Assembly (NCBI RefSeq): GCF_017994015.1
Contig: NZ_JAGOLP010000004.1
Span: forward strand, 130,588 to 194,587
Reading direction: 5' to 3'
Length of the DNA: 64,000 nucleotides
Source: Ferrovibrio sp.
GTDB taxonomy: Bacteria > Pseudomonadota > Alphaproteobacteria > Ferrovibrionales > Ferrovibrionaceae
Positions 37,652 through 48,199 of this stretch are shown here, piece by piece. The notes below the pieces were generated by a model that had not been told where the DNA came from, did no database searches, and worked only from the letters and a program-made list of their open reading frames with translations. The position numbers and the translations under genes are program-made. How positions within the stretch are numbered: the first letter of the stretch is position 1; the number at the start of each line of letters is the position of its first letter.

Positions 37652-39549
37652 TGTGCGGCCTGGCCGGTCTGATGGTTTCTGGCGGTGCCTCTCCCGAGCT
37701 ACTGGGCAGGGCAGTAAAGGCAATGACTGCCGCTATAGCCTATCGCGGCCCGGATGGCGATGGGTATTGGAGCGACTCTGCTGCCGGCCTGGCCCTGGGT
37801 CATCGCCGGCTGGCGATCATTGATCTGAGTCAGGATGGCGCACAGCCGATGCTGTCCGCTTCAGGCCGTTTCTGCATCGTGTTCAACGGCGAAATCTACA
37901 ATTACCAGGATTTGCGCGCCCGCCTTGTCGCCGCCGGGACGGTTTTCCGCAGTGCCTCGGATACCGAAGTGCTACTTGCCGGCTTTGAACATTGGGGTGT
38001 TGAAGCAACCCTGACACAGAGCAATGGCATGTTTGCTTTTGCTCTCTGGGATGCCCATAAGCGTCAGCTCACTTTAGGGCGTGATCGGTTCGGGCAGAAA
38101 CCACTCCTCTATGGATGGAATGGCAATAGTTTTCTGTTCGCATCGGAATTACGCGCTCTGGAAGCTTGCCCGTGTTTTGATGCGCCGGTTGATCCAGCGG
38201 CAGTATCGCTGCTGCTGCGCTATGGCCATGTGCCGGCGCCTTATGTCATCCGCAGCGGTTTGCGCAAACTGCCACCGGGCAGTCTGCTCACTCTTTCTGC
38301 CGATGCCGTGCCCGGAATTCTGCCGCTGCCGCAAAGCTATTGGTCGGCCAGTGAAGCCGCGCAGGCCGGCCTGGCTGAACCCTATCGGGGCAACGAAGCT
38401 GCCGCCACCGAGGAACTGGAAGCATTGCTGCGTGATGCGGTGAAGCTCTGCATGGTTTCGGATGTTCCGGTTGGTGCGTTCCTTTCCGGTGGTATTGATT
38501 CATCCACCGTTGTGGCCATGATGCAGTCGCTCGGCGGGCCGCCGGTGCGCAGTTTCAGTATCGGATTCAGCGAGGCGCGTTTCAACGAGGCACATTATGC
38601 CCGTGCAGTCGCGGATCATCTCGGCACCAATCATACTGAACTCTATCTTGGCGAGGCAGAGGCTTTGGCCGTGGTGCCGCAGCTCGGCGCAATGTTTGAT
38701 GAGCCATTTGCAGACTCGTCACAGATTCCAACCTATCTGGTATCGCGGCTGGCGCGAGATGCTGTCACGGTAAGCCTCTCCGGTGATGGTGGCGATGAAT
38801 TATTCGGTGGCTATAGCCGCTACGGACAGGCGCAGCGTTTGGGCACCCTTGCTGGCGCAATGCCCTCGGCTTTGCTTGGGCTGGGCCTGGATGCGTTGCA
38901 GGCTGTGCCACCGGCCTGGCTAAATCGGCTGCGACCTCTGCTGGGTGACAGGATACACAAGTTGGCCGATCTGCTGCGCCCTGGTGACTTGTGCGGCCTA
39001 TACCGCCATATGATGGCGATGGCGCCGGGCCAGCCGGGTGTGGCTGAGAATTATCTTGATCGACCGCAGGATTGGCCAGCGCTGGATCATCCATGCCACA
39101 TGATGATGCTGCTGGACACACAGACCTATCTGCCGAACGACATTCTGGTGAAACTGGATCGCGCCAGCATGGCGGTGAGTCTGGAATCACGCGTCCCGCT
39201 GCTGGATCACCGGCTATTTGAATTTGCCTGGCGCCTGCCACTGACCTGGAAAATGGCGCCGGATGGGGGCAAGGCCATCCTGCGGCGCATATTGAGCCGG
39301 CATGTGCCGGCGGCATTGTTCGAGCGCCCCAAAATGGGTTTTGGTGTCCCATTGCAGCGCTGGCTCAATGGTCCGCTGGTGGATTGGGCGGAAGCCTTGT
39401 TGTCGCCTGCGGCCTTGGCAGAGAGCGGCATGCTGGATGTGGCTGGCATCCGACGGCTCTGGGCCGAGCATCGCGCAGGGATACGGGCCTGGCATAATCC
39501 GCTCTGGAGCGTGCTGATGTTTCAAGCCTGGCGCGCAGCCAGGCGTTAG
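37651..39549 (+). CDS. Asparagine synthase-like glutamine amidotransferase, copy 1
   Basis: The 632-residue protein has an N-terminal class II glutaminase domain (nucleophile C2 in [36 protein letters not shown]) and a C-terminal ATP-pyrophosphatase synthase domain ([30 protein letters not shown]). It has the TIGR01536-type AsnB layout. Beside wlbABC and a glycosyltransferase, amidation of a uronic acid carboxylate is more likely than making free asparagine, as proposed for WbpS and WbmE in other O-antigen loci. It is the last gene of the plus-strand arm. Confidence 0.88.
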   Translation: MCGLAGLMVSGGASPELLGRAVKAMTAAIAYRGPDGDGYWSDSAAGLALGHRRLAIIDLSQDGAQPMLSASGRFCIVFNGEIYNYQDLRARLVAAGTVFRSASDTEVLLAGFEHWGVEATLTQSNGMFAFALWDAHKRQLTLGRDRFGQKPLLYGWNGNSFLFASELRALEACPCFDAPVDPAAVSLLLRYGHVPAPYVIRSGLRKLPPGSLLTLSADAVPGILPLPQSYWSASEAAQAGLAEPYRGNEAAATEELEALLRDAVKLCMVSDVPVGAFLSGGIDSSTVVAMMQSLGGPPVRSFSIGFSEARFNEAHYARAVADHLGTNHTELYLGEAEALAVVPQLGAMFDEPFADSSQIPTYLVSRLARDAVTVSLSGDGGDELFGGYSRYGQAQRLGTLAGAMPSALLGLGLDALQAVPPAWLNRLRPLLGDRIHKLADLLRPGDLCGLYRHMMAMAPGQPGVAENYLDRPQDWPALDHPCHMMMLLDTQTYLPNDILVKLDRASMAVSLESRVPLLDHRLFEFAWRLPLTWKMAPDGGKAILRRILSRHVPAALFERPKMGFGVPLQRWLNGPLVDWAEALLSPAALAESGMLDVAGIRRLWAEHRAGIRAWHNPLWSVLMFQAWRAARR

Positions 39550-39556
39550 GCTGGTG

Positions 39557-40774
39557 TCAGCGCGGCTGCTGGCCGAAGCTGCGCAGGGCAGCAATCAACA
39601 GGCTGAAGCTGGCGCCAAGCAGGCCGACCCACCAGCTATGCCAGGAATTGAATGAAACCAGGAAATAGCCCAGCGCGGTGATGAAGGCCGCTGCGGCCAG
39701 CGCGCGGGCCATCGGGGTCAGGGCAGCGTTGGTGATGCTGCGCCATATGGTGAACTGGCCAACAGCCAAGAGCAGGCCGCCGGGAACGCCAAGTTCGAGC
39801 CAGAATTGCAGGATGCCATTATGGGGGTGGCTGGGCACCTGCTCGCCACCGCTGGGCAGGAGGGCGTTGCCGCCTGGCAACAGGCGTGCGGCATCAATAC
39901 CCCAGCCGAGCCAGGGGCGCTCGAAATAGCGCTCGATAACAAAATCCCAAACATGCAGGCGGTGCGCAGCGGAATAATGCAGGGTGGGGTAACGCTCCAT
40001 TACATAATCCGCATCAAAGCGGCTCCCGAGCAGAAACGGTAGTGTCACTACAGTCAGGCAGATCAGCATGCCCAGTATGAACGACATCCGCCGGCCGCCC
40101 AGCCAGACAAACGCGAATGCCATCACGCCGGCGCCAAAGGCCAGTTTTGCAGTTACCTGTGGCGAAACATAAGCCGCGATAGCGCCAATGATGAACACGA
40201 CCAGCGGCAGCCAGAGACGGCGCGTTGCCCAATAGGCCGCGAGCATGACCGGCCAGACCAGCAATGTGACATAGACGCCGGATCGAATGTTGATATTGGG
40301 AATCCAGTCGTTGCGCCGCTTGAGCCACCCGATCGTAGCGCGATAGACGCCGCCTTGTGTGGCCTGATCCAGCAGCAGCAAGCCAGTCAGCAGCAAAAAG
40401 CTGCCAACCAATATCCAGGCAAAATACCGTTTTGCTTCGTCGCTGGCCTCGGGCAGTGTCTGGGCCAGGCCCAGCAGGCAGAGCGCGGCGATAAGCATGC
40501 CGCTGAGCCCTTGCATCGTATCCAGTGAATTGGCGGCATCCAGCGACCAGGTGGCGCTGAGCAAGCCCAGAAAGATCCAGGCCAGTAGCAACTGGCTTGA
40601 TGGCAGGGCCAGCACCAGTCTGGCCTGCCGTCGCAGCAAAATGATGGCGATTGCGATTACACCAGCCGCGCCGCCCAGACCGGCGAATCCCTTGCCGGCA
40701 AAAAAGACCATCAGGCAGGCTGCCGGCGCCAGCAGGGTAAAGAAGGTCAGAGCCTGTAGCTTGGCGGAATTCAT
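39557..40774 (-). CDS. O-antigen ligase/polymerase-like membrane protein (Wzy_C)
   Basis: This 405-residue polytopic protein has about 11 hydrophobic segments and a large extracytoplasmic loop. The loop holds the Wzy_C region, HRLHVWDFVIERYFERPWLG followed by a conserved HPHNGILQFWLELGVPGG. Such proteins either join repeat units (Wzy) or ligate O-antigen to lipid A core (WaaL), and sequence alone does not separate the two. It is the last gene of the minus-strand arm and overlaps the epimerase stop by four bases. Confidence 0.85.
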   Translation of the reverse strand: MNSAKLQALTFFTLLAPAACLMVFFAGKGFAGLGGAAGVIAIAIILLRRQARLVLALPSSQLLLAWIFLGLLSATWSLDAANSLDTMQGLSGMLIAALCLLGLAQTLPEASDEAKRYFAWILVGSFLLLTGLLLLDQATQGGVYRATIGWLKRRNDWIPNINIRSGVYVTLLVWPVMLAAYWATRRLWLPLVVFIIGAIAAYVSPQVTAKLAFGAGVMAFAFVWLGGRRMSFILGMLICLTVVTLPFLLGSRFDADYVMERYPTLHYSAAHRLHVWDFVIERYFERPWLGWGIDAARLLPGGNALLPSGGEQVPSHPHNGILQFWLELGVPGGLLLAVGQFTIWRSITNAALTPMARALAAAAFITALGYFLVSFNSWHSWWVGLLGASFSLLIAALRSFGQQPR

Positions 40775-41829
40775 GCCAGGCTCTCAGTCAGCAAGGCCAC
40801 AATGCGTGCTGCCGCATCTCCGCTGCCATAATCCGGGATGTCTCGCCGCACGGTATAGTCCGGGCCACGCCACAGACGATTCCAGCCGTTTTCAACAGTC
40901 TCCACCCATTCCGTTTCATTCCGCAGCGTAACGCAGGGCTTGCGATGAAAGTAGGCTTCCTTTTGCAAGCCGCCGGAATCAGTGTAGACAATCACGCAAT
41001 CATCAAGCAGGCGGGCCATGTCGAGGTAGCCCAGCGGTTCAATCACCTGAAGACCGCTCATACTGATACCAAATCGCTGCGCAGCAGCGACGGTGCGGGG
41101 ATGCAGCGGCAAAATGATCGGCAATTGCTCGGCCTGCTCGCGCAAATAGCCGATCACCGTGCTCAATTGAGCCGCATCCCCGGTATTTTCCTCACGATGC
41201 ACTGTCGCGATGCTGTAGCCGCCGGGCTTTTGGCCCAGCTTGTCCAGGATGCTGGAACGTCGCCGGGCCGCCTCGCGCGTCATCAGCACCGTGTCATACA
41301 TCACGTCGCCCACAACATGCACGCCGCGCTCTATCCCTTCGCGGCGCAAATTCTCAGCCGCCTGGCCGGTGGGACAAAACAGCAGCTCACTGACATGATC
41401 TGCCAGCACGCGGTTTACCTCTTCCGGCATGGCTCGGTTGAACGAGCGCAGGCCGGCTTCCACATGCACCACAGGAATATGCAGCTTGCTTGCAGCCAAT
41501 GCTGCGGCAAGGGTGGAGTTCGTGTCGCCATAAACCAGAACCCAATCCGGCTTTTCATCCAGCAGAACACGCTCTATTTCCGCAAGCATTCGGCCGGTCA
41601 TTGCGCCATGGCTGCCGCCATGGATGCCGAGATGGTGCTTCGGAGCCGGAATGCCCAACTCCTGAAAGAACACATCCGACATCTGGAAATCATAATGCTG
41701 GCCGGTATGCAGCAGGATTTCCTCTGGACCATTCTGCTGCTGGAAAGCGCGGCTTACTGCTGCCGCCTTAATGAATTGCGGCCGGGCGCCAACCACGGTT
41801 ATGCCTTTGCCGGTCCTGTTCTGCATCAT
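40771..41829 (-). CDS. wbpI: UDP-GlcNAc 2-epimerase family, WbpI/WlbD type
   Basis: This 352-residue non-hydrolysing UDP-sugar 2-epimerase matches WbpI/WlbD more than WecB. Supporting stretches are VVGARPQFIKAAAVSRAF, LLHTGQHYDFQMSDVFFQEL, LGIHGGSHGAMTGRML, LVYGDTNSTLAAALAASKL and HVEAGLRSFNRAMPEEVNR. WbpI converts UDP-GlcNAc(3NAc)A to the ManNAc(3NAc)A isomer, completing the pathway begun by wlbABC on the other strand. Start ATG 41829 overlaps the preceding gene's stop (ATGATG with TGA inside); longer starts fall in that gene. Confidence 0.88.
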   Translation of the reverse strand: MMQNRTGKGITVVGARPQFIKAAAVSRAFQQQNGPEEILLHTGQHYDFQMSDVFFQELGIPAPKHHLGIHGGSHGAMTGRMLAEIERVLLDEKPDWVLVYGDTNSTLAAALAASKLHIPVVHVEAGLRSFNRAMPEEVNRVLADHVSELLFCPTGQAAENLRREGIERGVHVVGDVMYDTVLMTREAARRRSSILDKLGQKPGGYSIATVHREENTGDAAQLSTVIGYLREQAEQLPIILPLHPRTVAAAQRFGISMSGLQVIEPLGYLDMARLLDDCVIVYTDSGGLQKEAYFHRKPCVTLRNETEWVETVENGWNRLWRGPDYTVRRDIPDYGSGDAAARIVALLTESLA

Positions 41830-43103
41830 CGAATTCCGATCGAGCCGATAAAATCTTCCAGCGCGGCAAACTGTTCCGCACGCGACAAGCCGGTTTTTGC
41901 CGTCTGCGGCGGCGCCGCAATGCCGCCGCCGCGTTTTTCGTTCAGCCATAGCCGCAATTGTTCGGCTATGGCTGCGGGATCATTCAATACCTTGCCCAGG
42001 CCGCGGTTGCGGATTAAGTCGGCGGCAACGCCATCTTCGCAGCCGAGCGTCAATATTGGCCGGCCGGCACCGGCATATTCAAACAGCTTGCCGGTGAATA
42101 CACCATGTTCTCGTGGATCATTCCACAACAGAAGCAGCAGTATATCGGCATTGGCTTGTAATGATTGTGACTGACGCAGTGAAACCGGGCGCTGGATGCG
42201 CACACAATCAGAAACACCATGATGAGCCGCAGCCTCAGCCACGCCACGCAAATCCTGGCCATAGAAATATACTGTGATGCCGGCACGCTCGGGCCCAAGC
42301 AAGGCCAGCGCGGCAAATAGATTTGTCGGGTCGCGTCGCCCCGGATAGATGATGCCGGTATAGAGGATGCTGAGAGTGGCCGAATCCAGTTCTGGGGTTG
42401 GTGTCACAGCGGCATAGCCAGCCGGATCATAGCCGTTGAGGATCACAGCCGTGCGTTTGCCATAACGCCGTTGCAGGGAGTCCGCCAGCGGTTGCGAAAC
42501 ACTGACGCAGGCAAGCGCTGGCCGTAATACCCAGCGCTCAATCAGCGTATCGATGCCAAGCCGCCAGTCAGGTGTGTTGCCATAAGGATTCTCGGTGAAC
42601 AGATCGCGATATTCGGCAATCCAGGGCACCTTGGCCATCTGACTCAGGCGGCGTCCGATCAAGTGATCGGTGAAGGGCAAGGCTGTTGAATAGATCAGGT
42701 CAGGCTGCCAGTTTTGCAGAAGGCGCTTGCCGGCCGCGACCGCCGCCGGATACCAGCCAATCTGGCCATCCGGAAACCCGATGATACCTTTGGCCAGATC
42801 AATCAGCCATTGACGCCAGCGACCGCGCCGCTGTGGCTGGGCGATATTCTGACTACCGCTGTCTGCAACACCATTGTCCTGGCGCAGCTTCTGGTAAAGC
42901 GCAAAAACATTGATCCAGTTGGTAGTGATAACCTGCTCTGTCGGAAAGCGGCTGGTCATTGTCTTGGCATAGCCAATCTCACTTGCGGTCAGCACCCGCA
43001 CATCATGTCCGCGATCATGCAGATACTCGGCCAGCATGCCGGCGCGTACGGCGCCGCTTGCATTATAGGGTGGAAAAGCGAAGGCAATGAGCAGGATTTT
43101 CAT
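41826..43103 (-). CDS. Glycosyltransferase family 4 protein (second)
   Basis: A 425-residue GT-B glycosyltransferase. It begins KILLIAFAFPPYNASGAVRAG, has PWIAEYRDLFTENPYG in the acceptor domain and LSILYTGIIYPGRRDPTNLF in the donor domain, with an EHGVFTGKLFEYAGAGRPIL region near the sugar-nucleotide site. It overlaps the amidotransferase stop at its 5' end and the epimerase start at its 3' end, so it is in the middle of a coupled operon. Donor and acceptor are unknown. Confidence 0.87.
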   Translation of the reverse strand: MKILLIAFAFPPYNASGAVRAGMLAEYLHDRGHDVRVLTASEIGYAKTMTSRFPTEQVITTNWINVFALYQKLRQDNGVADSGSQNIAQPQRRGRWRQWLIDLAKGIIGFPDGQIGWYPAAVAAGKRLLQNWQPDLIYSTALPFTDHLIGRRLSQMAKVPWIAEYRDLFTENPYGNTPDWRLGIDTLIERWVLRPALACVSVSQPLADSLQRRYGKRTAVILNGYDPAGYAAVTPTPELDSATLSILYTGIIYPGRRDPTNLFAALALLGPERAGITVYFYGQDLRGVAEAAAHHGVSDCVRIQRPVSLRQSQSLQANADILLLLLWNDPREHGVFTGKLFEYAGAGRPILTLGCEDGVAADLIRNRGLGKVLNDPAAIAEQLRLWLNEKRGGGIAAPPQTAKTGLSRAEQFAALEDFIGSIGIR

Positions 43104-45022
43104 GCTTCGGTACTCTCGAAATCCACCTCAAACAAGGTGGCCCAGCGCAGCAGATTCAAGCAACGCCACAAAGCCGCATCATGGCCAATATTTCCGTTGG
43201 CAAGCGCAAGCAGGCGATCACGCACCACGGGCGTGAAGCAGGGCGGCAATGGGGCCGCCAGACTTTCCCGAATATAATTGGCCAACGCGGTATCCTTGCC
43301 GAACCAGTTGGCCTCCGGGGTGACAAAGCCAATCTTGTCGCGGCGCTGTAGGATTGTATCCGGCACCAGGCCTTGCATGGCCTGACGCAGCACCGCCTTG
43401 GTGGTGCCATCGGCGGCGATCAGCAGTTCATCCGGCAGGCTGGTGGCGAAATCCGCCAGTGCAGTGGTCAGAAACGGCACACGATTTTCCACCGATACCC
43501 GCATGGCATTGCGATCGGCATAGCGTAGCAACATGGGTAGGCTGGAGCCGAACGTCGCATCTAGAAGCTGGCCTTGCAGCGGCGTTGCCCCGGGCCATTT
43601 CGCGGCTGGGCGTGCAGATACCGGGCCGAACCAGTCCGATGCCAGCCAGTCCGGCATCAGCGACCGGCCGATCAATTGCCTCAACGGTGCCTGAAATGCT
43701 GACGGCACCAGCGGTGCCAAGGCCATCAGTATCAGATTGCGGCGGCCTTCAGGCTGGGCGGCAAGCAGGGACAGGGCCTCGCCCCACCGGCCATGCCGCA
43801 GCAGCGCTTCCAGCTTGGCAGCACGAAATACCGGGTAGCCGGCGAAAAGCTCATCGGCGCCCTGGCCATCCAGTACGACCTTATAGCCGGCATCATGCAC
43901 TGCCTTGAAGACATGCGCTTGCGCCCACATGCTGCTGGTGCCGAAGGGCTGTTCCTGGGATTGGATCAAGCCATCAAGTTCCAGGGCCAGATCGGCCGGG
44001 TTTAATGTTACCCGATGCACATGGCCACCGGCATGCTGCGCAACCTGCGCGATCCAGCGCCCCTCATCGATCTCGCTGGCCCCTGCGAAATAGCTGAACA
44101 ACGGCAGCGCCGGTGCCTGCGGCTGAAGCATCCGCATGCCGCAAACTATACTGCTCGAGTCAATGCCGCCGGATAATGTGGCGGCCACAGGAACATCGGC
44201 AGTCATATGCAGGCGAACGCTGTCGATAAAAAGTGCGCGCAGCTCCTCGGCTGCGGCTGCGGCAGTCAAACCATGCCGCTGCTCACGCGACGGCTGCCAG
44301 TAACGCTGCGGGGCGATCTCGTTCGGCCGATCGAGTGAGAAATCAAGATAATGGGCCGGCGGCAATTCGCGGATATCGCGAAACAATGTGGCGCCTGCTT
44401 CATTGGTCACGGCATGGCGCAGATAGCGAAACAGGGCCTGGCGATCAACTTGGCGCGAAGCCGTGCCAATGGCCAAGAGCGGGCGAATTTCAGAAGCGAA
44501 GCTGAATTGTCCAGCCTTGCTGGAGTAATGCAGCGGCTTGATGCCGAATTGATCTCTGGCCAACAGCAGGCGATGGGTCTGGCAGTCAAGAAAGGCGAAA
44601 GCGAACATGCCCGTGAGGCGATTGAGACAGCCCACCCCTTCACGGATCAGCAGCTTGAACAATACCTCGCTATCCGATGTCGAATGAAACTCGCAACCCT
44701 GAGCCTGCAATTCCGCGCGCAGGGATGGGTAGTTATAAATTTCACCGTTAAACACCAGGGCGTAGCGCCCGCTGGCATCGGTCATAGGCTGCCAGCCACT
44801 GGGCGAAAGATCAACGATGGAAAGCCGCCGATGCACCAGGCCGACCAGGCCGGAGCCAAGTTTTTCCGGATCGCGGCCCAGCTTCGGGGCATTGCTCCGG
44901 TCCCAAAGCAGGAAGCCGTGATCATCCGGGCCGCGATGCTGCTGCACATCGGAAAGCAGCCGCAGTGTTCTGGCGGGATCGGAAAGGGCCCGGTTGGCAA
45001 TAATGCCGGCAATGCCACACAT
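43100..45022 (-). CDS. Asparagine synthase-like glutamine amidotransferase, copy 2
   Basis: A 640-residue protein with the same two-domain plan: glutaminase (C2 in [40 protein letters not shown]) and synthase ([30 protein letters not shown]). The synthase loop VLDGQGADE differs from copy 1 (SLSGDGGDE), placing it in a different branch from the classical AsnB. It is followed within four bases by a glycosyltransferase gene. A role in glycan amidation is inferred from context. Confidence 0.87.
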   Translation of the reverse strand: MCGIAGIIANRALSDPARTLRLLSDVQQHRGPDDHGFLLWDRSNAPKLGRDPEKLGSGLVGLVHRRLSIVDLSPSGWQPMTDASGRYALVFNGEIYNYPSLRAELQAQGCEFHSTSDSEVLFKLLIREGVGCLNRLTGMFAFAFLDCQTHRLLLARDQFGIKPLHYSSKAGQFSFASEIRPLLAIGTASRQVDRQALFRYLRHAVTNEAGATLFRDIRELPPAHYLDFSLDRPNEIAPQRYWQPSREQRHGLTAAAAAEELRALFIDSVRLHMTADVPVAATLSGGIDSSSIVCGMRMLQPQAPALPLFSYFAGASEIDEGRWIAQVAQHAGGHVHRVTLNPADLALELDGLIQSQEQPFGTSSMWAQAHVFKAVHDAGYKVVLDGQGADELFAGYPVFRAAKLEALLRHGRWGEALSLLAAQPEGRRNLILMALAPLVPSAFQAPLRQLIGRSLMPDWLASDWFGPVSARPAAKWPGATPLQGQLLDATFGSSLPMLLRYADRNAMRVSVENRVPFLTTALADFATSLPDELLIAADGTTKAVLRQAMQGLVPDTILQRRDKIGFVTPEANWFGKDTALANYIRESLAAPLPPCFTPVVRDRLLALANGNIGHDAALWRCLNLLRWATLFEVDFESTEA

Positions 45023-45028
45023 GATCGA

Positions 45029-46141
45029 TCAGGGCCTGCGCTGGCCGATATAGCCCACGCCGAGCAGGCGTTTGCCGATCAGTTCGAGATATTTTTTCGG
45101 TGATTGCGGCTTGGGGATGAAGCCTGCCTCCTCAAACCATAACGCCACTTCGTTGAAACCATGCTGATGTGCATAGCGCGGGGTGAAGGCATCGCGCAGG
45201 CCGTGCAATGTGTTGTGAAAACGCCAGCCAGCCGGGCGGCGGTCACGCAGCTTGATCAGCGGATGCAGCAGGCAAGTGATTAGAAACATCACGCCATTGC
45301 GCAGGAAGGCCGGGCTGCGGCTGAGCCAGGGGCGAAACAGACGATGGGTGGTGAACCAATAGAGCCAGATGATGAAACCACGCAATCCAGGCACCACATA
45401 GGCATCCTCGGTGGCGTAGAGCCAGATAAACAGCGAGCCGTCGGCACGCACGAAGCGGGTTATTGAATCAAAGGCTGCCTTTGTTGAATAGGTATGGTGC
45501 AAAACACCCTGGCTGTGCACATGTGCCATTGTGGCCGGCGCAAATGGAATACGGAACAGAGACGCCACCACCGGATGCACGCGGGGCGCATTGCGCAGGG
45601 TTTCGCCAGCCGCCACCAAAGCCAGATTGAGATCCAATGCGATCACTTCGGCATTCGGAAACAATTCGGCCAGAATACGTGATTCCTTGCCGAAGCCGAC
45701 GCCAACATTGAGCAGCCAATCCACCCGCAGGCGCTCAATCTCGGTCATCTGTAGCCAGACATCGCGATGCAATGCGATCAGTTCATCATCACGGTAAATG
45801 AATGTTAGTTCATCGTCAGCCAGCCCGGCCCATTCCTCGGTGAAGGTTTGTTGCACTGATCGTTCACCGGGCATCGGCGGCAGGTTTGGCAATGTATAGC
45901 CGGGATGGCTGGCAAGCCGGCTTGCATATTCGGTAGCGAAAGCGGTGCTGAGGGGCGTGGGGAATGCCAGCAGGATAGGCACAAAATTCACGATCGGATA
46001 CCACAGCTTGGCCTGATCATTTAACAGCAGGCCCGTGCGTATCGCCGAGCCGGAAGCCGTATCCAAGCTCTCTATAGTTTCGAGACGCAAGGGCGCGCCA
46101 TCGACCGGGCAGCGCAGTAAAGGCAGGATTTTCGGGTCCAT
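45029..46141 (-). CDS. Methyltransferase with N-terminal Trm112-like domain
   Basis: This 370-residue protein starts with a Trm112-like element (KILPLLRCPVDGAPLRLE), of which only one Cys remains, so zinc binding is doubtful. A SAM-dependent methyltransferase domain follows: LLNVGVGFGKESRILAEL, VIALDLNLALVAAG and MAHVHSQGVLHHT, the last with the VLHHT signature seen in the methyltransferase at 32904. The C-terminal ~150 residues include a hydrophobic segment (FIIWLYWFTTHRLF) that suggests membrane contact. A role in capping or decorating the glycan is likely. Confidence 0.78.
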   Translation of the reverse strand: MDPKILPLLRCPVDGAPLRLETIESLDTASGSAIRTGLLLNDQAKLWYPIVNFVPILLAFPTPLSTAFATEYASRLASHPGYTLPNLPPMPGERSVQQTFTEEWAGLADDELTFIYRDDELIALHRDVWLQMTEIERLRVDWLLNVGVGFGKESRILAELFPNAEVIALDLNLALVAAGETLRNAPRVHPVVASLFRIPFAPATMAHVHSQGVLHHTYSTKAAFDSITRFVRADGSLFIWLYATEDAYVVPGLRGFIIWLYWFTTHRLFRPWLSRSPAFLRNGVMFLITCLLHPLIKLRDRRPAGWRFHNTLHGLRDAFTPRYAHQHGFNEVALWFEEAGFIPKPQSPKKYLELIGKRLLGVGYIGQRRP

Positions 46142-46154
46142 CGGTTCGGCTCAA

Positions 46155-46679
46155 TCAGTTTTGGGAATGAGGGAGGGCGGGAATCTGGCGCACGACGCGG
46201 GCCGGAGTGCCGGCGATAACCACCCGGCCTTCGGGAAAGGAGTTTCGCACCACGCTGTTTGCGCCAACAATAGTGCCATCACCTAGTGTGACACCCGGCA
46301 GAATGACTGAGCCAAAGCCGATCCAGCAATTCCGCCCGATACGGATACCTGTAGTGGGCGGCGCATCGTCGAGATTCTCGATCGCATGGGTCTGGGAAAC
46401 GATGGCGACATTGGCGCCCCAGATTGAGCCGCTGCCGATCCACAGCCCATCCGCAGCATTGATGTAGCAGCCGCCGCTGACGGCGAAGCTGCGCCGCACA
46501 CGTGGGCAGTCGGCTTCGATATGCAGGCCCTGCGGATGCAGCACGCGCGTAGTGAAGTTTTTGTTCACCGGGCAGTCGCTGTCCAGGCGAAACAGATTCT
46601 GGAACAGCGTGTTGATCAGCCAGATGGCGAAGCCGGTACCCGGTGCGTAACCGAGCCGGCGCAGCAGCAGGGCTTTCAT
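46155..46679 (-). CDS. Hexapeptide-repeat acyltransferase (WcaF/LbetaH type)
   Basis: A 174-residue protein with left-handed beta-helix repeats (GLWIGSGSIWGANVAIVSQTH, IGRNCWIGFGSVILPGVTLG, GTIVGANSVVRNSFPEG) and the closing IAGTPARVVR typical of sugar O-acetyltransferases. The N-terminus has a hydrophobic stretch (FAIWLINTLFQNLF). The start overlaps the flippase stop by four bases. It probably acetylates a glycan residue; the position is unknown. Confidence 0.85.
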   Translation of the reverse strand: MKALLLRRLGYAPGTGFAIWLINTLFQNLFRLDSDCPVNKNFTTRVLHPQGLHIEADCPRVRRSFAVSGGCYINAADGLWIGSGSIWGANVAIVSQTHAIENLDDAPPTTGIRIGRNCWIGFGSVILPGVTLGDGTIVGANSVVRNSFPEGRVVIAGTPARVVRQIPALPHSQN

Positions 46680-48199
46680 GTGGTTGGCGCTCCAGGGTGG
46701 TTGGGGCTGGCGGCAAACCAGCGTATCATGCAGCTAAGCGGGCGGTGCACTGCATTGGGCAATGTGGCAAGCTGGGGCAGTAGCCAGAGCAGCGGCACAA
46801 ACCATTGCTGCTGGCGGGCCAGCAGCAGCCCGGTGAGCAGGGCGCAGAAACATATGGCCAGGCCGGCCACGGGGTTGTTGAGCGTGGCAGCAAGGGTGCA
46901 GCCGATGGCGAATAATCCGCCAATGGCAATCCGGCCCAGATCGCCAGGCGATGCCACATTGCAGGCGACGCGCCAGCTCAGCCACAGCAAGGGCAGCGCC
47001 ATCGACCATACGGCCAGACTGGCTGCGAGGGCTGCGCCAAGCAGACCAAAAGCCGGAATCAGCAAAAGATTGCCAATGGTGTTTACGCCGGCAGCCAGAA
47101 TATTAATCGCCACCACACGACCAACGGCATTCTGATAGGCCATCAGCAAAGGGCTGATGGTATAGCTGAGCACCTGCGCGGGCAGGGCGCCTATCAGCAC
47201 CAGAAATGGTATCTCTGCTGCGGCGTATTGTGCCGGCCAGATTGTCAAGCCGGCCAATCGCACCAGAATCAGCGCCAAGGGCAGTAAAGCGGCAGCCAGC
47301 AATGCAGCGGCAGCAGCAAAACGCAATGTCTGCGTGATATTTGCGCTGGAACCGGATAGCCGCATGTCGGTCAGGCGCGGTGCAATCACGGCGGAATAGG
47401 CCATCAGGGCACCGACGATCAGGCTGTAGAGGCTGGTGCTCCAGGCATAGAGACCGGCTGATGGAATGTCCTGGAAATAACGGATCGCCCACACCCCCAT
47501 CCAGGTGACAACAATGCCTGAAATCGTAGCGAAGGGCAGTTTCCAGCCATAGGTGATCAACTGCTTCAGAATGGCAAGGTTGAGCGGCTTTGTTTTCGGC
47601 GCGACTGCGGGGAGGCGGCATACAAGGTAAGCAGATGAAAGCATCCAGCCCGCCAATGCGCCAAACAGAAGATAAGCGCTCGTAGCCTGATGGCCCGACA
47701 TGAAAAATAATACCGCCAGAAAAGGCCCCAGCTTGATCAATACCTGGCCGGCGCCATAACCGGAAAATCGATTGCTCGCCTGGCAGGCAAAACTGAACGC
47801 TTCAGTCAACACGATTGGAACTAATCCGCCCAGCAATATTGCAAGCATGAAGGGGTGAATGCCCAGAGCCTCGCCCCGATAGATAACCAGACACCATGCC
47901 AGCATTGAAACGACCATGACCAGGCCGCATTGAAACATCAGTGCGGTATTTAATGTCTGCCATACCGACCCGGTTGCATTGAACTCCTCACGCGCAAACC
48001 TGAAAATCGATTGGTTTAGCCATGAAAACACTAATCCGCTGGTGATCTGGAGCACCGACAGCAAAAGAGTGTATTCGCCATATACTGCTGGCGGCACGAT
48101 GCTGGCGGTAAGGGCAACCGTGGCCGCAGCAATGGCGAAAGCCACGCCTTGCAAGCCGAGAACCTGGAGCCACTGCCAGAGAAGCTGCTTTTGCGCCAT
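46676..48199 (-). CDS. Wzx-like polysaccharide flippase (MOP superfamily)
   Basis: A 507-residue membrane protein with about 12-14 hydrophobic segments spread along its length. It has the MOP-type layout with an early WLNQSIFRFAREEF motif and ISPLLMAYQNAVGRV around residue 355. It would flip undecaprenyl-linked repeat units across the inner membrane. Its presence indicates a Wzx/Wzy-dependent route for this locus, rather than the ABC exporter at 6-7.5 kb. The start shares a base with the stop of the upstream amidotransferase gene. Confidence 0.82.
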   Translation of the reverse strand: MAQKQLLWQWLQVLGLQGVAFAIAAATVALTASIVPPAVYGEYTLLLSVLQITSGLVFSWLNQSIFRFAREEFNATGSVWQTLNTALMFQCGLVMVVSMLAWCLVIYRGEALGIHPFMLAILLGGLVPIVLTEAFSFACQASNRFSGYGAGQVLIKLGPFLAVLFFMSGHQATSAYLLFGALAGWMLSSAYLVCRLPAVAPKTKPLNLAILKQLITYGWKLPFATISGIVVTWMGVWAIRYFQDIPSAGLYAWSTSLYSLIVGALMAYSAVIAPRLTDMRLSGSSANITQTLRFAAAAALLAAALLPLALILVRLAGLTIWPAQYAAAEIPFLVLIGALPAQVLSYTISPLLMAYQNAVGRVVAINILAAGVNTIGNLLLIPAFGLLGAALAASLAVWSMALPLLWLSWRVACNVASPGDLGRIAIGGLFAIGCTLAATLNNPVAGLAICFCALLTGLLLARQQQWFVPLLWLLPQLATLPNAVHRPLSCMIRWFAASPNHPGAPTT